Positions 1 to 9,485 of a stretch of DNA of 36,105 bases are shown here, in pieces; the first letter of the stretch is position 1; every line of letters begins with the position of its first letter. The translations under genes were made by a program, and so were the position numbers. The DNA comes from Bacteroidota bacterium (GTDB lineage Bacteria; Bacteroidota; Bacteroidia; J057; JAJTIE01). The DNA is taken from assembly GCA_019638695.1 (NCBI GenBank), contig JAHBTG010000024.1, positions 1 to 36,105 of the forward strand, given 5' to 3'. The notes beneath the pieces were generated by a model. The model was given only the letters and a program-made list of their open reading frames with translations. It searched no databases and was not told the origin of the DNA.

Positions 1-19
1 AACCTCCTGCATACAAAGA

Positions 20-496
20 CTAGGATTGCATCCTGGATACGATACTCGTTGTGCTCTGGCCCTGCACCAGGGGAATGCGTTCCACCCGGCCCCCATAGGC
101 CATTACCTCCTGTGCCCCTACAATCTGCTCCAGCGTATAATCTGCTCCTTTGGCCAGCACATCGGGTCTCAGGGTGGTGATCAGGTGCAAGGGGGTATCT
201 TCCTCAAAAATGACCACCGCATCTACACAAGCCAGCGCCGCCAGCACCCGGGCACGATGTGCGGCTTCCTGGATCGGCCGGGCGGGGCCTTTTAACCGCC
301 GCACGGAGGCATCGCTATTGATACCCACCACAAGCCGCTGACCATAACCGGCGGCGGCTTCCAGGTAGGTAACATGACCGGCATGCAGCAGATCAAAACA
401 GCCATTGGTAAATACTACGCAGTCGCTTTTGAGCCGCCAGGTATTTACCTGGCGGATGGCCTGTGCCAGGTCTGCCGTTTTGTATGAGGTATCCAT
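20..496 (-). CDS. rfaE2: D-glycero-beta-D-manno-heptose 1-phosphate adenylyltransferase (RfaE2 / HldE C-terminal type)
   Basis: A 158-residue stand-alone nucleotidyltransferase of the cytidylyltransferase-like family. It is expected to join ATP and heptose-1-phosphate to make ADP-heptose for lipopolysaccharide core or other heptosylated surface glycans, in the cytoplasm. Seen: the nucleotide-binding motif [11 protein letters not shown] at residues 31-41, the conserved GINSD segment at 59-62, and the C-terminal QGQSTTSIV motif at 145-153. It matches only the C-terminal half of E. coli HldE; the sugar-kinase half is absent, as in organisms with a separate RfaE1. The ATG at 494-496 is preferred over a longer reading frame that would run into the upstream protease gene. 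It lies 10 nt behind that protease stop codon, so co-transcription is likely. Close relatives such as glycerol-3-phosphate cytidylyltransferases are the main alternative, but the QGxSTT ending favours RfaE2. Confidence 0.88.
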   Translation of the reverse strand: MDTSYKTADLAQAIRQVNTWRLKSDCVVFTNGCFDLLHAGHVTYLEAAAGYGQRLVVGINSDASVRRLKGPARPIQEAAHRARVLAALACVDAVVIFEEDTPLHLITTLRPDVLAKGADYTLEQIVGAQEVMAYGGRVERIPLVQGQSTTSIVSRMQS

Positions 497-506
497 AAAC
501 AGGAAC

Positions 507-2717
507 CTATTGCCTGACGACCCGATGTGTAATCTGCTGGCTGCCGCTCTGCACATGGAACAGGTACAGCCCTGCGGGCAGGTGCTCCAGCGAAACGGGC
601 AATACATTCTCACCGGCATGAAGTGTAAATGACTGCGGAGCAATTACCACGCGGCCCTGCATATCCAGTACCTGCACCCGTGCCGGCACGGGCTGCGCGG
701 CCACGAGCAACAGGTCTACGGCACCGGCAGTAGGATTGGGCATGATCACAGACTGTTGTACGGGCGTCTGGCGGCCGGCACGGGCAGTAGGCAAGCAGGC
801 ATCTGTGCTTTCAAATACACTGATATTATCCAGGAAGATATTTCCTCCCATACCTGTGATATTGAGGAAACGCAGCATCAGGGTACCCCCCAGCAGTTCA
901 GGCTGCACACAGGTGGTATCCTTGCGCCAGTTGCCGTTTCCACTGGGGAATTGCCCTGTATTCGTGGCTTCTGTGGTTTCCAGTATGCTGGCCCAGGTGT
1001 TGAGATCCAGCCCCCCTTTTTTCCAAAGCGTGAACCAGCTGACCCCGCCATCGGGTGAAGCTTGTATCAGCAGAGTATCGGTATAGATGAGGTTGTTGCT
1101 GACGGGTGTAGCGGTGGCTCCATTATAACGCACAGGGCGATAGTTATAAGAAAAGGCTACCTTGAGGCCCTCAGCCGCATCCGCATCCAGGTAAGGCAGT
1201 ACGACGGCGTCCCGTTGCCCCAGATCCGGGTATACGGCATTGCGCATGACCAATGCCCCACTGGCAGTGGTCTCTCCGCTGCTGGCGCTGTATTCCCAGG
1301 TGAAGGGGGAAGTAAAGGCATCTGCCTTACCGGCATCCGGGTTGTCAAAACGCCACCCACTGGGAAGCCCGGAAGCGAAGGTAGCCGTGAGCGGAAAGGT
1401 CTGGCGTTCGTCAGAGATGACGATATAGTCTTCCAGTGTCACCTCCGAGGAGCCCTCGAAGTTGGTTACCCGCAGGGTAACGTCATAGCTGCCCGGCGTA
1501 TCCCAGGTCACTACAGGACTGGGCTGGTCGCTGGTAGCCGGAGTTCCGCCTTCAAAGGTCCACTCATACGTCTGGGCAATGTTGCGGGAATAATCCTTAA
1601 AGGTGACGGAAGTGCCGGTATAGGCATGCGTAAGGGTAGCCGCAAAACGGGCATCCAGGGCTCCCCAAAGACCTATACCCGTAAGCTCATGGTTTTCTTC
1701 CTGCCACATATCATAGCGGCGGGGTTCTCCGGGTGCAGCAATAAAGCTGTGTGCACGCGCACGCTGGCCGGCCGTGAATAAAGACTGGCGAACAGTGGGC
1801 GTAGAATAGTCCATAAAATCATGATGGAGATCCGCACGGTCATTCGTCTCCGCGCAGGAATTGAGGCGCGCCAGTGCATTGGCAAATACTGCGGGATTGC
1901 CGCCACGGCCTACTGCCGGAGGAGTATCGCACACCCAGTCCCCGGAAATATTACAGGGCGTGGTATGGCAGCTGCCCTGGAAAGGATGGAAGAGGCCCAG
2001 CCAGTGGCCCAGCTCATGCACAGTGGTAGATTCCCAGGGAGAATCTGCTGAACCCTCTGTGCCCCAAAGACGCCCCAATATCACAACACCATCGGTATTG
2101 GCATAAGTGGGATGAACTGCACTGGGGAAAGCAGAATTGGGAAACTGGGCATAGCCTCCCAAAGGCAGACCGCCGCCACCCGTAATAGAGCGGGTGAGCC
2201 ATACATTACAGTAGCGCTCTGTATTCCACCGGATGGTGTTCTTCAGTGTGGCATTGTCCGCATCGCTATTGAGGTTGGCCAGGGTACTGTTACGGGTATA
2301 GGTAATGCCTGTGGTAGGGTTCCCCTGGGGGTCTATAGTGGCCAGCTCAAACTCCACGTACATATCCACCCCGGCACCGCCATGATAGGGAGAACCCGGG
2401 TACTGGCGCAGCTGCATATTAAGCAGCGGAAACATACTGCGCACCTGAGCCTCACTCAGGGAGTCCACCTGTCCGTTCCCGCTATGGATCACATGCACTA
2501 CCACGGGAAAGAGGATACGATCAAAATTCTCGCCGCTGGAACGCTTGTTTACCTGTTGCAGGCGCTGCAAATAGGCCTGCTGGTGCGCCCGATAAGCCTC
2601 GGTAGCCATTTCTTCCGGCGACACCTCGTAATGTGACCCGCACTGGAGGTCCTGTGCCATGGCAGGAGTCAATAACAGGGGAAGCAACAGGGCAAGGAAT
2701 ACCTTTTTACTATTCAT
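507..2717 (-). CDS. Secreted M43-family zinc metalloprotease with PKD domain and T9SS sorting domain (paralog 1)
   Basis: A 736-residue exported metalloprotease. Seen: Sec signal peptide at 1-21 (cleavage after AMA), extended zinc motif [11 protein letters not shown] at 234-244 with the ligands H234, H238 and H244, and a Met-turn segment FMDYS at 301-305 typical of pappalysin-like metzincins. A PKD domain follows at about 360-435 (WTFEGG, then [13 protein letters not shown]), then a jelly-roll-like region around 440-640 and a type-A C-terminal sorting domain from about 657 (PNPTAG, then [10 protein letters not shown]). Known of the family: M43 proteases cleave extracellular proteins, and the C-terminal domain directs export through the type IX system and anchoring or release at the surface. 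The gene sits 94 bp downstream of a paralog with the same layout and 10 nt upstream of rfaE2. The substrate is unknown. No frame break is seen, and all catalytic residues are present. Confidence 0.9.
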   Translation of the reverse strand: MNSKKVFLALLLPLLLTPAMAQDLQCGSHYEVSPEEMATEAYRAHQQAYLQRLQQVNKRSSGENFDRILFPVVVHVIHSGNGQVDSLSEAQVRSMFPLLNMQLRQYPGSPYHGGAGVDMYVEFELATIDPQGNPTTGITYTRNSTLANLNSDADNATLKNTIRWNTERYCNVWLTRSITGGGGLPLGGYAQFPNSAFPSAVHPTYANTDGVVILGRLWGTEGSADSPWESTTVHELGHWLGLFHPFQGSCHTTPCNISGDWVCDTPPAVGRGGNPAVFANALARLNSCAETNDRADLHHDFMDYSTPTVRQSLFTAGQRARAHSFIAAPGEPRRYDMWQEENHELTGIGLWGALDARFAATLTHAYTGTSVTFKDYSRNIAQTYEWTFEGGTPATSDQPSPVVTWDTPGSYDVTLRVTNFEGSSEVTLEDYIVISDERQTFPLTATFASGLPSGWRFDNPDAGKADAFTSPFTWEYSASSGETTASGALVMRNAVYPDLGQRDAVVLPYLDADAAEGLKVAFSYNYRPVRYNGATATPVSNNLIYTDTLLIQASPDGGVSWFTLWKKGGLDLNTWASILETTEATNTGQFPSGNGNWRKDTTCVQPELLGGTLMLRFLNITGMGGNIFLDNISVFESTDACLPTARAGRQTPVQQSVIMPNPTAGAVDLLLVAAQPVPARVQVLDMQGRVVIAPQSFTLHAGENVLPVSLEHLPAGLYLFHVQSGSQQITHRVVRQ

Positions 2718-2811
2718 AACAAAACAAACTTGGCGTCTAAAGAAAAAATGAAACAGCGAAGGAACACAAAAGCGATTGGCAAACCAAATATGATTCCATC
2801 AGAGGATTGCA

Positions 2812-4944
2812 CTATTGTTTAACGAACCTGCGGGCAGATGTGTTGTTACCTGCAGCAAGCAATAAGGTATAGATACCCGGGGGCAGATGGCTTGCCTCGC
2901 ACCACAAACGCTGCACACCGGCAGCCACCGGCAAGGACTGCACGGTCTTGCCCTGCACATCCAGCACCTGCAGCTCTGCGGGCGACGCCAGCGGGGCATT
3001 CCACTGGAGACAGAGTTTATCGCGCACAGGATTGGGATACACAGACAGTTGAGGCCATACAGAGGCTCTGTCCCTGCCCACCTGGGAGTTCTCCGTTACA
3101 GACACATCATCCAGAAACAGGTGATTGCCATAGCCGTTCTTAGCCGCAAACCGAATGCGCACCGATTGCCCGTTCCAGGCCCGCAGGTCCACCAGTTCAT
3201 CCCGCCATTCCTCTTCCGCAGGGGTAAAGACATAGTCGCCAGGCGCATTCACTACCGGGTTCACCTGTGGAGTGGTCATCAGTTCCTGGCCGCCTTTCTG
3301 ATAGGCCACATGCCAGGTAGCGCCATTATCTGCAGATACTTCTACCGACAGGGTGTCTGTAAACATATGAGCCAGTTGCAAGCCGGCTCCTATATACATG
3401 GCAGGGGCATCTTCTGCTATATATAACGGACTGTAAGCTACCGAGAAGGATATGGCAGCATACTGTGCCGGCAACGTCAGAGGAGGCAGTACCAGCCAGT
3501 CCGTGGTATTGCGGTTCTGATTATCAAAGAAGGGGACATGAGCGCAGCCGTCATTGAAACCATAGGCGCCCACATCTGCGCGGTGCTGCCAGCCGGGCTG
3601 TATCACAGAAGAAACATCCTGGCTCACCAGCTGCCAGCCTGCTGGCGGAAAGGAGGTGCCGGAGAAGTCCTGGGACAGCGGCAGGCTGGCCTGCCCGGCA
3701 GCGACAGTGATGAAGTCTTCCCGCAGCAGGGAATCCTTGCGCCCGGAAGCATTTTCCACCACCAACTTAACACTGTAAGTACCGGGAGTACTCCAGGTAA
3801 CCACAGGACTGGGCTCCAGGGATACGGCGGGGCTGCCCCCTTCGAACTCCCAGCGAAAATGCTGGGGCTGTCCCATGGAATAGTCCTGAAACCGCAGGGA
3901 CTGCCCTGCGGCTATGTACTGCAAGGGCGCCCAAAAATACGCCCGAATGCGCCCCCATTTGCCGCAACCGGCAGCTTCCAGGTTTTCCGGGGCATACAAG
4001 CCTATCCGCCTGTCTAGCAGGGGGTCCTGCAGAGCCGAGAGGCAGCGGGCCATCTGGCCGGGTGTAAACTCATTGGGATGAGCGCTCACGGAATTGTAAT
4101 CCATGAAGTTGCGGGGATTCTCGGCACCGGCGAGCAGTTCGCTGGCGCAAAAATTATAGCGCACCGGGTCATATTTGAATACAGACGCAGAGGTAGGGGT
4201 ATCACATACCTTGTCTCCAATATTGAGACAATCTCCCATGCTGCAGTTCAGGCTGTCAAAAGGATGGATGAGACCTAGCCAGTGACCCAGTTCATGCGTG
4301 GCAGTGAAGTTGTACACTTCTGTACCAAAGTTACTGAATTTCACCACCACACCATCGGTACTGGGGCGGTTATCCCAGGGGTACTGCGCATAGCCCGCCA
4401 AAGGGCCGGCTCCGCTCTGTATGGTATTCACTACCCAGATATTACAATAGCGGGTACTGTCCCAGCGCGAGAGGGATTTGAGCTGGTAGTTATCTCCCGA
4501 AGGATCGGAAGAGGCATAGTCTGCGTCAATATTAGCGAGGGCATCCTGCACGAACACGACTCCGGGATGCGGGTTACCTTGCGGATCTTTGGTGGCCAGC
4601 TGGAACTCCAGGTGAAAATCCGGCGAAGCCCCCCACGGCCGGGAACCGGGCAGGTTGCGGTAATCTTCGTGCATATAGTAAAAATGCCGCTCCACATCCG
4701 CCACAGTAAGGGGGGGCTCGGGGGTATTATATACTACGTGCACTACGCAGGGAATCACAAACGTATCGGGCTGAGCATTTGTTTTGGAAAGGATACGCTG
4801 CTGCCACTGGCGGTTAAACAGCTCAAAGGCATCCCGGCCGGGACCGGTAACAGGCAAATTCGTGCCGCATCCTTCAGGCGACTGGGCATGCAAGCGGACC
4901 AGTGGGCAGCCGATAAGGAAAACAAGCAGAGACAGGTATTTCAT
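2812..4944 (-). CDS. Secreted M43-family zinc metalloprotease with PKD domain and T9SS sorting domain (paralog 2)
   Basis: A 710-residue protein with the same domain order as its downstream neighbour. Seen: signal peptide at 1-20 (LHA then Q), zinc motif [11 protein letters not shown] at 217-227, Met-turn MDYN at 281-284, PKD domain at about 340-415 (WEFEGGSP, PSPVVTWSTPGTY), and a C-terminal sorting domain from about 629 (VYPNPVRDKL, then LPPGIYTLLL). Cysteines flank the active-site region (CSMGDC, KVCDT), as in the paralog, and suggest disulphides in the secreted form. The two genes are a tandem duplication that has diverged well beyond recent identity, with clearest similarity around the zinc site and PKD domain. 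It probably acts outside the cell in protein degradation or processing of surface proteins. It follows fadD on the same strand after about 97 bp, so it may have its own promoter; none matching the phylum consensus was found. Confidence 0.9.
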   Translation of the reverse strand: MKYLSLLVFLIGCPLVRLHAQSPEGCGTNLPVTGPGRDAFELFNRQWQQRILSKTNAQPDTFVIPCVVHVVYNTPEPPLTVADVERHFYYMHEDYRNLPGSRPWGASPDFHLEFQLATKDPQGNPHPGVVFVQDALANIDADYASSDPSGDNYQLKSLSRWDSTRYCNIWVVNTIQSGAGPLAGYAQYPWDNRPSTDGVVVKFSNFGTEVYNFTATHELGHWLGLIHPFDSLNCSMGDCLNIGDKVCDTPTSASVFKYDPVRYNFCASELLAGAENPRNFMDYNSVSAHPNEFTPGQMARCLSALQDPLLDRRIGLYAPENLEAAGCGKWGRIRAYFWAPLQYIAAGQSLRFQDYSMGQPQHFRWEFEGGSPAVSLEPSPVVTWSTPGTYSVKLVVENASGRKDSLLREDFITVAAGQASLPLSQDFSGTSFPPAGWQLVSQDVSSVIQPGWQHRADVGAYGFNDGCAHVPFFDNQNRNTTDWLVLPPLTLPAQYAAISFSVAYSPLYIAEDAPAMYIGAGLQLAHMFTDTLSVEVSADNGATWHVAYQKGGQELMTTPQVNPVVNAPGDYVFTPAEEEWRDELVDLRAWNGQSVRIRFAAKNGYGNHLFLDDVSVTENSQVGRDRASVWPQLSVYPNPVRDKLCLQWNAPLASPAELQVLDVQGKTVQSLPVAAGVQRLWCEASHLPPGIYTLLLAAGNNTSARRFVKQ

Positions 4945-5041
4945 AAATAATTATTCAACCAACAGGCCAAAAGAGGGTAAATTTTCCATAACAAACAACC
5001 CATACCCACCCATTTGAATAAAAAGAGCGCCCAGTGGAAAG

Positions 5042-6703
5042 TTACTGTTCGTCTCGCAGCATGCGGCGCAGGATCTTACCCACATTGGTCTTGGGAAGCT
5101 CATCCCGGAATACCACATACTTGGGACGCTTATAGCCGGCAAGCACTTCTTTGGCATACGCACGCACCGCTTCCTCGGTAAGACCAGGATCCTTGCGCAC
5201 GCAGAATACTTTGACGGCCTCGCCGCTGTCTTCATCCGGCACGCCTATGGCGGCACACTCCAGGATACCCTCATGGGCGGCGAGCGCTTCCTCCACCTCA
5301 TTGGGGTAGACATTAAACCCGCTTACCAGGATCATATCCTTAATGCGGTCCACAATGCGGAAGTAACCATCCGGGTCGCACACGGCCACATCACCGGTAT
5401 GCAGCCAGCCATCCTGAATGGTCTTGGCCGTCTCATCGGGACGATTCCAGTAACCGGCCATCACCTGCGGCCCCTGTATACACAGCTCGCCCCGCTCTCC
5501 CGGGGCCACCTCCTGGCCCGCCTCATTCACAATACGAAACAGCGTGGAAGGATACGGCACCCCAATGGTACCGTCCCGGTTCTCTCCTACTAGGGGGTTG
5601 CAACTGGCTACCGGGCTGGTCTCGGTGAGGCCGAAGCCCTCATGTATGGGTTTGCCCACCACCTCTCTCCACCGGCGCGAGACCGGCTCCTGCAAGGCCA
5701 TCCCCCCTGCTACACATATCTTCAGGGCACTAAGGTCCAGTTGACGAAAGGGCTCGAAATGGAGCAGGCCGTTGAACAGGGTATTGACCCCCGTGAGCAC
5801 CGTAAAACGGTATTTAGCCATCTCTTGTGTAAAAGCCTTCAGATCACGCGGATTGGTAATGAGAATATTCTGCCCCCCATACTGGATAAAGGTCATACAG
5901 TTGACCGTGAAGGAAAAGATATGATACATGGGCAGCGGCGTCATGACGATCTCTTCGCCTTCCTTGAGCAGCGGCTGCATCCAGGCGGCATTCTGCATAA
6001 GATTGGCCACCAGGTTACGATGGGTCAGCATCGCGCCTTTGGCCACACCGGTAGTCCCTCCGGTGTATTGCAGTACTGCAACGTCCTGGCTTTGAGGAAT
6101 ATGCTCCCGGAACGCAGATTTAGCGCCCCGGGCTATTGTTTTGCGAAAAGCAATGGCCTGCGGAAGATGGTACTCCGGCACCAGTTTCTTCTTGTACTTG
6201 ACCACCAGCTGCACCAGGTCTCGTTTGGGCCAGGGGCAGAAATCTGCCAGATGTGCCAGAAACACATACTGTATATTCGTCTGGGGCAGAATATGCTGTA
6301 GCTTATCTGCAAAAAAGTCTATGATCACGATAGCCCGGCAGCCACTGTCTGTAAACTGGTGCAGCATCTCCCGCTCGGTATACAGGGGGTTGGTATTGAC
6401 AATGATAAGCCCGGCCCGCAGCGCGCCGAACAGCGCCACCGGGTAACTGAGCATATTGGGCATTTGCAGGGCAATGCGGTCTCCGGGTTTAAGGTCCGTA
6501 TGCTGCTGCAGATAGGCCGCAAAGTGGCGGCTCAGTTCTTCCACCTGCGCAAAACTGAGGGTCTTTCCCATATTGGTGAAAGCCGGGCGCGGACCAAACT
6601 TACGGCAGCTTTCGGTAAACACGGCATTCACACTGGGGTAAGCATCAGGGTTAATGTCGTGGGGTACACCGGGGGGATAGTTCTTGAGCCAGATTCTGTC
6701 CAT
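5042..6703 (-). CDS. fadD: Long-chain fatty acid-CoA ligase (FadD-like, ANL superfamily)
   Basis: A 553-residue acyl-adenylate-forming enzyme that activates long-chain fatty acids to acyl-CoA using ATP and CoA, at the inner face of the cytoplasmic membrane. Seen: P-loop YTGGTTGVAKG at 213-223, the A5 motif GLTETSP at 358-364, the A7-A8 motifs WLHTGD (433-438) and the YPNEVEE hinge region (466-472), and the catalytic lysine in GKILRR (K543). Length is normal for bacterial FadD. The ATG at 6701-6703 gives the typical N-terminus (MDRIWLKNYPPG); a longer frame upstream has no family support. A TATTTTG element at 6735-6741, one base shorter than the phylum -7 consensus, lies upstream. The gene is divergent from the oxidoreductase at 6929. 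Expected role: use of exogenous or recycled fatty acids for beta-oxidation or lipid synthesis. Medium-chain or other acyl specificity cannot be excluded. Confidence 0.92.
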   Translation of the reverse strand: MDRIWLKNYPPGVPHDINPDAYPSVNAVFTESCRKFGPRPAFTNMGKTLSFAQVEELSRHFAAYLQQHTDLKPGDRIALQMPNMLSYPVALFGALRAGLIIVNTNPLYTEREMLHQFTDSGCRAIVIIDFFADKLQHILPQTNIQYVFLAHLADFCPWPKRDLVQLVVKYKKKLVPEYHLPQAIAFRKTIARGAKSAFREHIPQSQDVAVLQYTGGTTGVAKGAMLTHRNLVANLMQNAAWMQPLLKEGEEIVMTPLPMYHIFSFTVNCMTFIQYGGQNILITNPRDLKAFTQEMAKYRFTVLTGVNTLFNGLLHFEPFRQLDLSALKICVAGGMALQEPVSRRWREVVGKPIHEGFGLTETSPVASCNPLVGENRDGTIGVPYPSTLFRIVNEAGQEVAPGERGELCIQGPQVMAGYWNRPDETAKTIQDGWLHTGDVAVCDPDGYFRIVDRIKDMILVSGFNVYPNEVEEALAAHEGILECAAIGVPDEDSGEAVKVFCVRKDPGLTEEAVRAYAKEVLAGYKRPKYVVFRDELPKTNVGKILRRMLRDEQ

Positions 6704-6734
6704 ATACTTACTTTCAGGTGAGTGGTGGGGGATG

Positions 6735-6741
6735 CAAAATA
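6735..6741 (-). promoter_or_regulatory. Candidate -7 element for fadD (TATTTTG)
   Basis: The minus strand reads TATTTTG, one base shorter than the Bacteroidota consensus TAnnTTTG, 31 nt before the fadD ATG. No good -33 TTTG is visible at the right distance. The same shortened form occurs before the cysteine-rich protein gene at 21981-21987, which makes chance somewhat less likely. Confidence 0.35.
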
Positions 6742-6899
6742 GAAATAAAAGCAGGGCTGCCTTCAAACATGGAGGCCTGCCTGTTTTTAAAACTACGCAA
6801 GGCCAGGAGATGAAGTTACGGAACCTGTACACAGGGATGACCGAACGGCCACCGGGCAGCGGTGGGCAAATAAGAGGGAACCGTACCCCCGCATACCGT

Positions 6900-6907
6900 T
6901 AATTTTG
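6900..6907 (+). promoter_or_regulatory. Candidate -7 promoter element (TAATTTTG) for the oxidoreductase gene
   Basis: A perfect match to the Bacteroidota -7 consensus TAnnTTTG, ending 21 nt before the ATG at 6929. The implied start of transcription is near 6912, giving a leader of roughly 15-20 nt. No clear -33 element is seen. Its position argues against the alternative TTG start at 6905, which would lie inside the promoter. Confidence 0.55.
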
Positions 6908-6928
6908 AAAGTAAAACCGGGCAACATC

Positions 6929-7510
6929 ATGGGTAAAAAGATCTTGATCATCAACGGCAACCCCAGAGAAGGCAGCCTGACGGATGCCCTGGCAGCCGCT
7001 TATGCCCAGGGTGCACGGCAAGCCGGCCACCAGGTGCAATTAATGGTGCTCAGAGACCTGCAGTTTGACCCCGTTCTCTGGAACGGCTATCACAAGATAC
7101 AACCGCTGGAAGCAGACCTGCAGGCGGCCCAGGAATGGATACACTGGAGCGAACACCTGGTATGGGTATATCCTACCTGGTGGGGAGGTCCCCCGGCACT
7201 GCTCAAAGGCTTTATAGACCGCACGCTGCTCCCTGCCTTTGCCTTCAAATATCATGACAAAGGGCCTTGGTGGAACAAGCTCCTGGCGGGGCGCACCTCA
7301 CGCATCATCACCACTATGGACAGCCCCTGGCTCTGGTACCGCCTGGTGTATCGTAGTGCGGGCACCGCCCTCTTACGCAATGCAGTGTTGAAATTCTGCG
7401 GCCTGAAGCCTGTGCGCAGTACCCACCTGGACAGGGTGCGCTTCCGCAAACCGGAAGAGACCCGGCGCTGGATCCGGCAAATAGAGCAACTGGGTGCCAA
7501 AGGCCGGTAA
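6929..7510 (+). CDS. NAD(P)H-dependent quinone/FMN reductase, flavodoxin-2 fold family
   Basis: A 193-residue cytoplasmic flavoprotein of the NQO1/MdaB/Kef-ancillary type. Seen: the N-terminal strand and phosphate loop ILIINGNPREGS at residues 5-16, which binds the FMN/FAD phosphate, and the family hallmark YPTWWGGPPALLKGFIDR at about 81-98. It is expected to reduce quinones or other electrophiles by two electrons from NAD(P)H. The ATG at 6929 is chosen because the only in-frame alternative, a TTG at 6905, overlaps a perfect -7 promoter element. The next gene starts 19 nt downstream but has its own near-consensus -7 element, so co-transcription is possible but not required. The physiological substrate is not shown by the sequence. 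Confidence 0.85.
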   Translation: MGKKILIINGNPREGSLTDALAAAYAQGARQAGHQVQLMVLRDLQFDPVLWNGYHKIQPLEADLQAAQEWIHWSEHLVWVYPTWWGGPPALLKGFIDRTLLPAFAFKYHDKGPWWNKLLAGRTSRIITTMDSPWLWYRLVYRSAGTALLRNAVLKFCGLKPVRSTHLDRVRFRKPEETRRWIRQIEQLGAKGR

Positions 7511-7517
7511 TCCGGTG

Positions 7518-7525
7518 TAATTTCG
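7518..7525 (+). promoter_or_regulatory. Candidate -7 element (TAATTTCG) just before the membrane-protein gene
   Basis: One mismatch to TAnnTTTG (C for the third T). It ends only 4 nt before the ATG at 7530, so a transcript from it would start at or within a few bases of the start codon. No ribosome-binding site fits in that space. This is one of several promoter-like elements in the window placed 4-7 nt from an ATG. Confidence 0.35.
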
Positions 7526-7529
7526 TCCC

Positions 7530-9476
7530 ATGGAGTATCTGCAGATCCTGCTGGGTTATGTGCTGGGTATACTAAGCTATGCCCTAGCAGGGGCAGGCAT
7601 CTGCCACATCCTGGGACTACGCCATCCTATGCAGGCCAGCCTCTGGGGCTGGTTCGTGCGCCTGGTAACGGGCTGGCTGGCCATCACCGCCCTCATGGCC
7701 ATTGTGCTCATGCAGGGCGTGACCATCCTGTGGGGCATTCCGCTGGTGGGGCTGCTCTTTTACCGGGAGGTCAAAACTACCATCACGGCCCCCACAACTA
7801 CCCCCAATCCACCCGGGGTGCCCGCCTGGCAGTGGTTATGCCTGGTGCTGGGCTTGCTGTTCTTTGCAGGTGTCGCCTGGCTCAACATCTATGACTGGGA
7901 AAATCACCTGATGCTGGTCTCCCGCTATCAGCCGGAAGAAACGCTGCACTACGCCCAGGTATCGGCCTGGCTCACCAACGGGCACGAAAGCCGCAATACC
8001 GTGCAACCTGCGCTGATGGAAGCCTACCGGGGTACCACTCCCTATCATTACCCGGACTTATATACCACCTTATGGCTAAGCTGGCTAAGCGGCCTCCCTC
8101 CCCTGCTGAGCCTGCATATGGTGATGAAACCACTGCTGCAAGCATTGCTGCTGATGGGCCTGTGGGGGTTTGGGCAGCAGCAAAGCGGCTGGCGCAGCCC
8201 TCTTCCGGGGCTTTGGGCAATGGTGATCCTGTGCTTCAGCTTCTGGTTGCCACCACAGTACCTACCCCACGGCGGATTGGGCTTTTTGCAGTACTACACT
8301 CCGCTGATCCTGGAAAAACTGTTGCCCTTGTGCCTGGTAAGCCTGGCAGCCACAGCCGCATTTGCGCAAGGCCAGACGATACTTGCCCTGGGCCTCTTCA
8401 GTATGCTCCTGTTCCTCAACGTGGGGGCAGCGCCGGCAGTACTGGGCCTGAGCCTGGGAGGGCTCCTGGCGCTGGCCGGCACCCGCCGGTACCGGTGGAG
8501 GCCCGTATTATGGATGTCCGGGAGGCTTGCTGTCGTGGCGGTGTTCTTTGTGGCGTTCTACGCCCTCACTCAGGTAACTGTAGAAGAAAACCGGCAGGTA
8601 GTCGTCTTTAGCTGGCCGTTTGGGCTGATAGATTATAAAAACTGGGTGGCCAGCACCCTATGGGCAGTAGTTTTACTGGGGTTCCTGCATTTACCTGTTT
8701 TCCTGCCATTAGGAATGCGGCTACTACGAAAGCGGCATATCTGGAAAGCGCCTTCTATGCTTGGAAATTACCTGCTATGCGTGCTGACCGGGCTTTTTGC
8801 AGCATGGGCTGCATTTCAGATATTCTACTGGTTTACCCAGGAAGGGCTACAGCTTTTCTGGGGGATCTATATCCCATTGCTGCTACCGGCAGTGGTTTGG
8901 GGCTTCTCTGTGTTATGGCGCAGCACCTCTCTGCGCTGGCGGATAATCCTCACCCTATGTAGTCTCTTACCCGGCAGTGTCCTGCTGGGAGAACATGTCC
9001 GGCAACTGGCAGAATTGCCTATCCCAAACCGTTTTACCTACAGCGCCGCCTTTATTGCACAAACCGGCGGCATCCTGGATAGTCACCCGCCAAGCCAGTT
9101 CATGGGTATAGGGCTGAAAAGTCCGGCAGACTATGCAAGCCACACACACGTGGACACCTGGATACTGGGCTGCCCGGCGATCTACCTGCACCAGCCCAGG
9201 CTCTACTTTGTACAAAGCTGCTGGGATAGCCTGCCAGCCCCTATGTATAGCCGCAGCGTGGTGCAGGATCATATCCAAGCCGGTTATTACACCCGCTGGT
9301 TAAAAACGCAGCCCACCCGTACCCGCGGCGCGCATATGGCAGCGTTTGTGACACAGCACAAGATACAATACGGACTTGCCTACAAGCATGCCGGCATCCC
9401 GTCGGAGCTCCGGCCCCTGATCAGGCACACCCTCACAGACAGTATCAGTGGTGAACGATTGCTGGTATTTAGATAA
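7530..9476 (+). CDS. Large polytopic membrane protein, GT-C glycosyltransferase-like (function unassigned)
   Basis: A 648-residue inner-membrane protein that I cannot assign to a named family. Seen: about 11-13 hydrophobic segments between residues 5 and 490 (for example 5-30, 42-78, 99-118, 200-216, 227-240, 262-315, 330-347, 373-395, 412-435, 441-462, 470-486). A charged loop lies at about 119-182 (EETLHYAQ, then YHYPDLY), and a C-terminal domain of about 150 residues is mostly soluble. This layout, with an acidic first large loop and a soluble tail, resembles GT-C transferases that use polyprenyl-phosphate sugars. The next gene is a GT2 enzyme of the kind that makes such donors, spaced 9 nt away. 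The inference is transfer of a sugar to a lipid or surface glycan outside the membrane. A flippase or polymerase remains possible. Confidence 0.6.
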   Translation: MEYLQILLGYVLGILSYALAGAGICHILGLRHPMQASLWGWFVRLVTGWLAITALMAIVLMQGVTILWGIPLVGLLFYREVKTTITAPTTTPNPPGVPAWQWLCLVLGLLFFAGVAWLNIYDWENHLMLVSRYQPEETLHYAQVSAWLTNGHESRNTVQPALMEAYRGTTPYHYPDLYTTLWLSWLSGLPPLLSLHMVMKPLLQALLLMGLWGFGQQQSGWRSPLPGLWAMVILCFSFWLPPQYLPHGGLGFLQYYTPLILEKLLPLCLVSLAATAAFAQGQTILALGLFSMLLFLNVGAAPAVLGLSLGGLLALAGTRRYRWRPVLWMSGRLAVVAVFFVAFYALTQVTVEENRQVVVFSWPFGLIDYKNWVASTLWAVVLLGFLHLPVFLPLGMRLLRKRHIWKAPSMLGNYLLCVLTGLFAAWAAFQIFYWFTQEGLQLFWGIYIPLLLPAVVWGFSVLWRSTSLRWRIILTLCSLLPGSVLLGEHVRQLAELPIPNRFTYSAAFIAQTGGILDSHPPSQFMGIGLKSPADYASHTHVDTWILGCPAIYLHQPRLYFVQSCWDSLPAPMYSRSVVQDHIQAGYYTRWLKTQPTRTRGAHMAAFVTQHKIQYGLAYKHAGIPSELRPLIRHTLTDSISGERLLVFR

Positions 9477-9480
9477 ATTG
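9474..9480 (+). promoter_or_regulatory. -7-like element (TAAATTG) built on the upstream stop codon
   Basis: The TAA stop codon of the membrane-protein gene (9474-9476) begins a TAAATTG sequence, a shortened form of TAnnTTTG, ending 5 nt before the ATG of the GT2 gene at 9486. If active it would give a leaderless mRNA for the two downstream genes. The evidence is sequence similarity only. Confidence 0.25.
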
Positions 9481-9485
9481 CCCCC

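Noticed and set aside
1-12. Possible start of a further minus-strand gene (ATG at 10-12, reading M-Q-E-V to the window edge)
   Set aside because: Only four codons are visible. A TAGTCTTTG sequence built on the rfaE2 stop has a 3-nt spacer instead of 2 and leaves one base before the ATG, so neither gene nor promoter can be supported.
4282-4950. Long open frame of 222 codons on the plus strand opposite the second metalloprotease
   Set aside because: It is a shadow of the real minus-strand gene in GC-rich DNA, with no signal, domain or start support. The same applies to other long antisense frames, for example 18314-19525 and 30981-32084.
4945-5041. Possible terminator downstream of fadD (GGGCGCTCTTTTT on the minus strand)
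   Set aside because: There is a T-run but no convincing stem before it, so no intrinsic terminator can be claimed.
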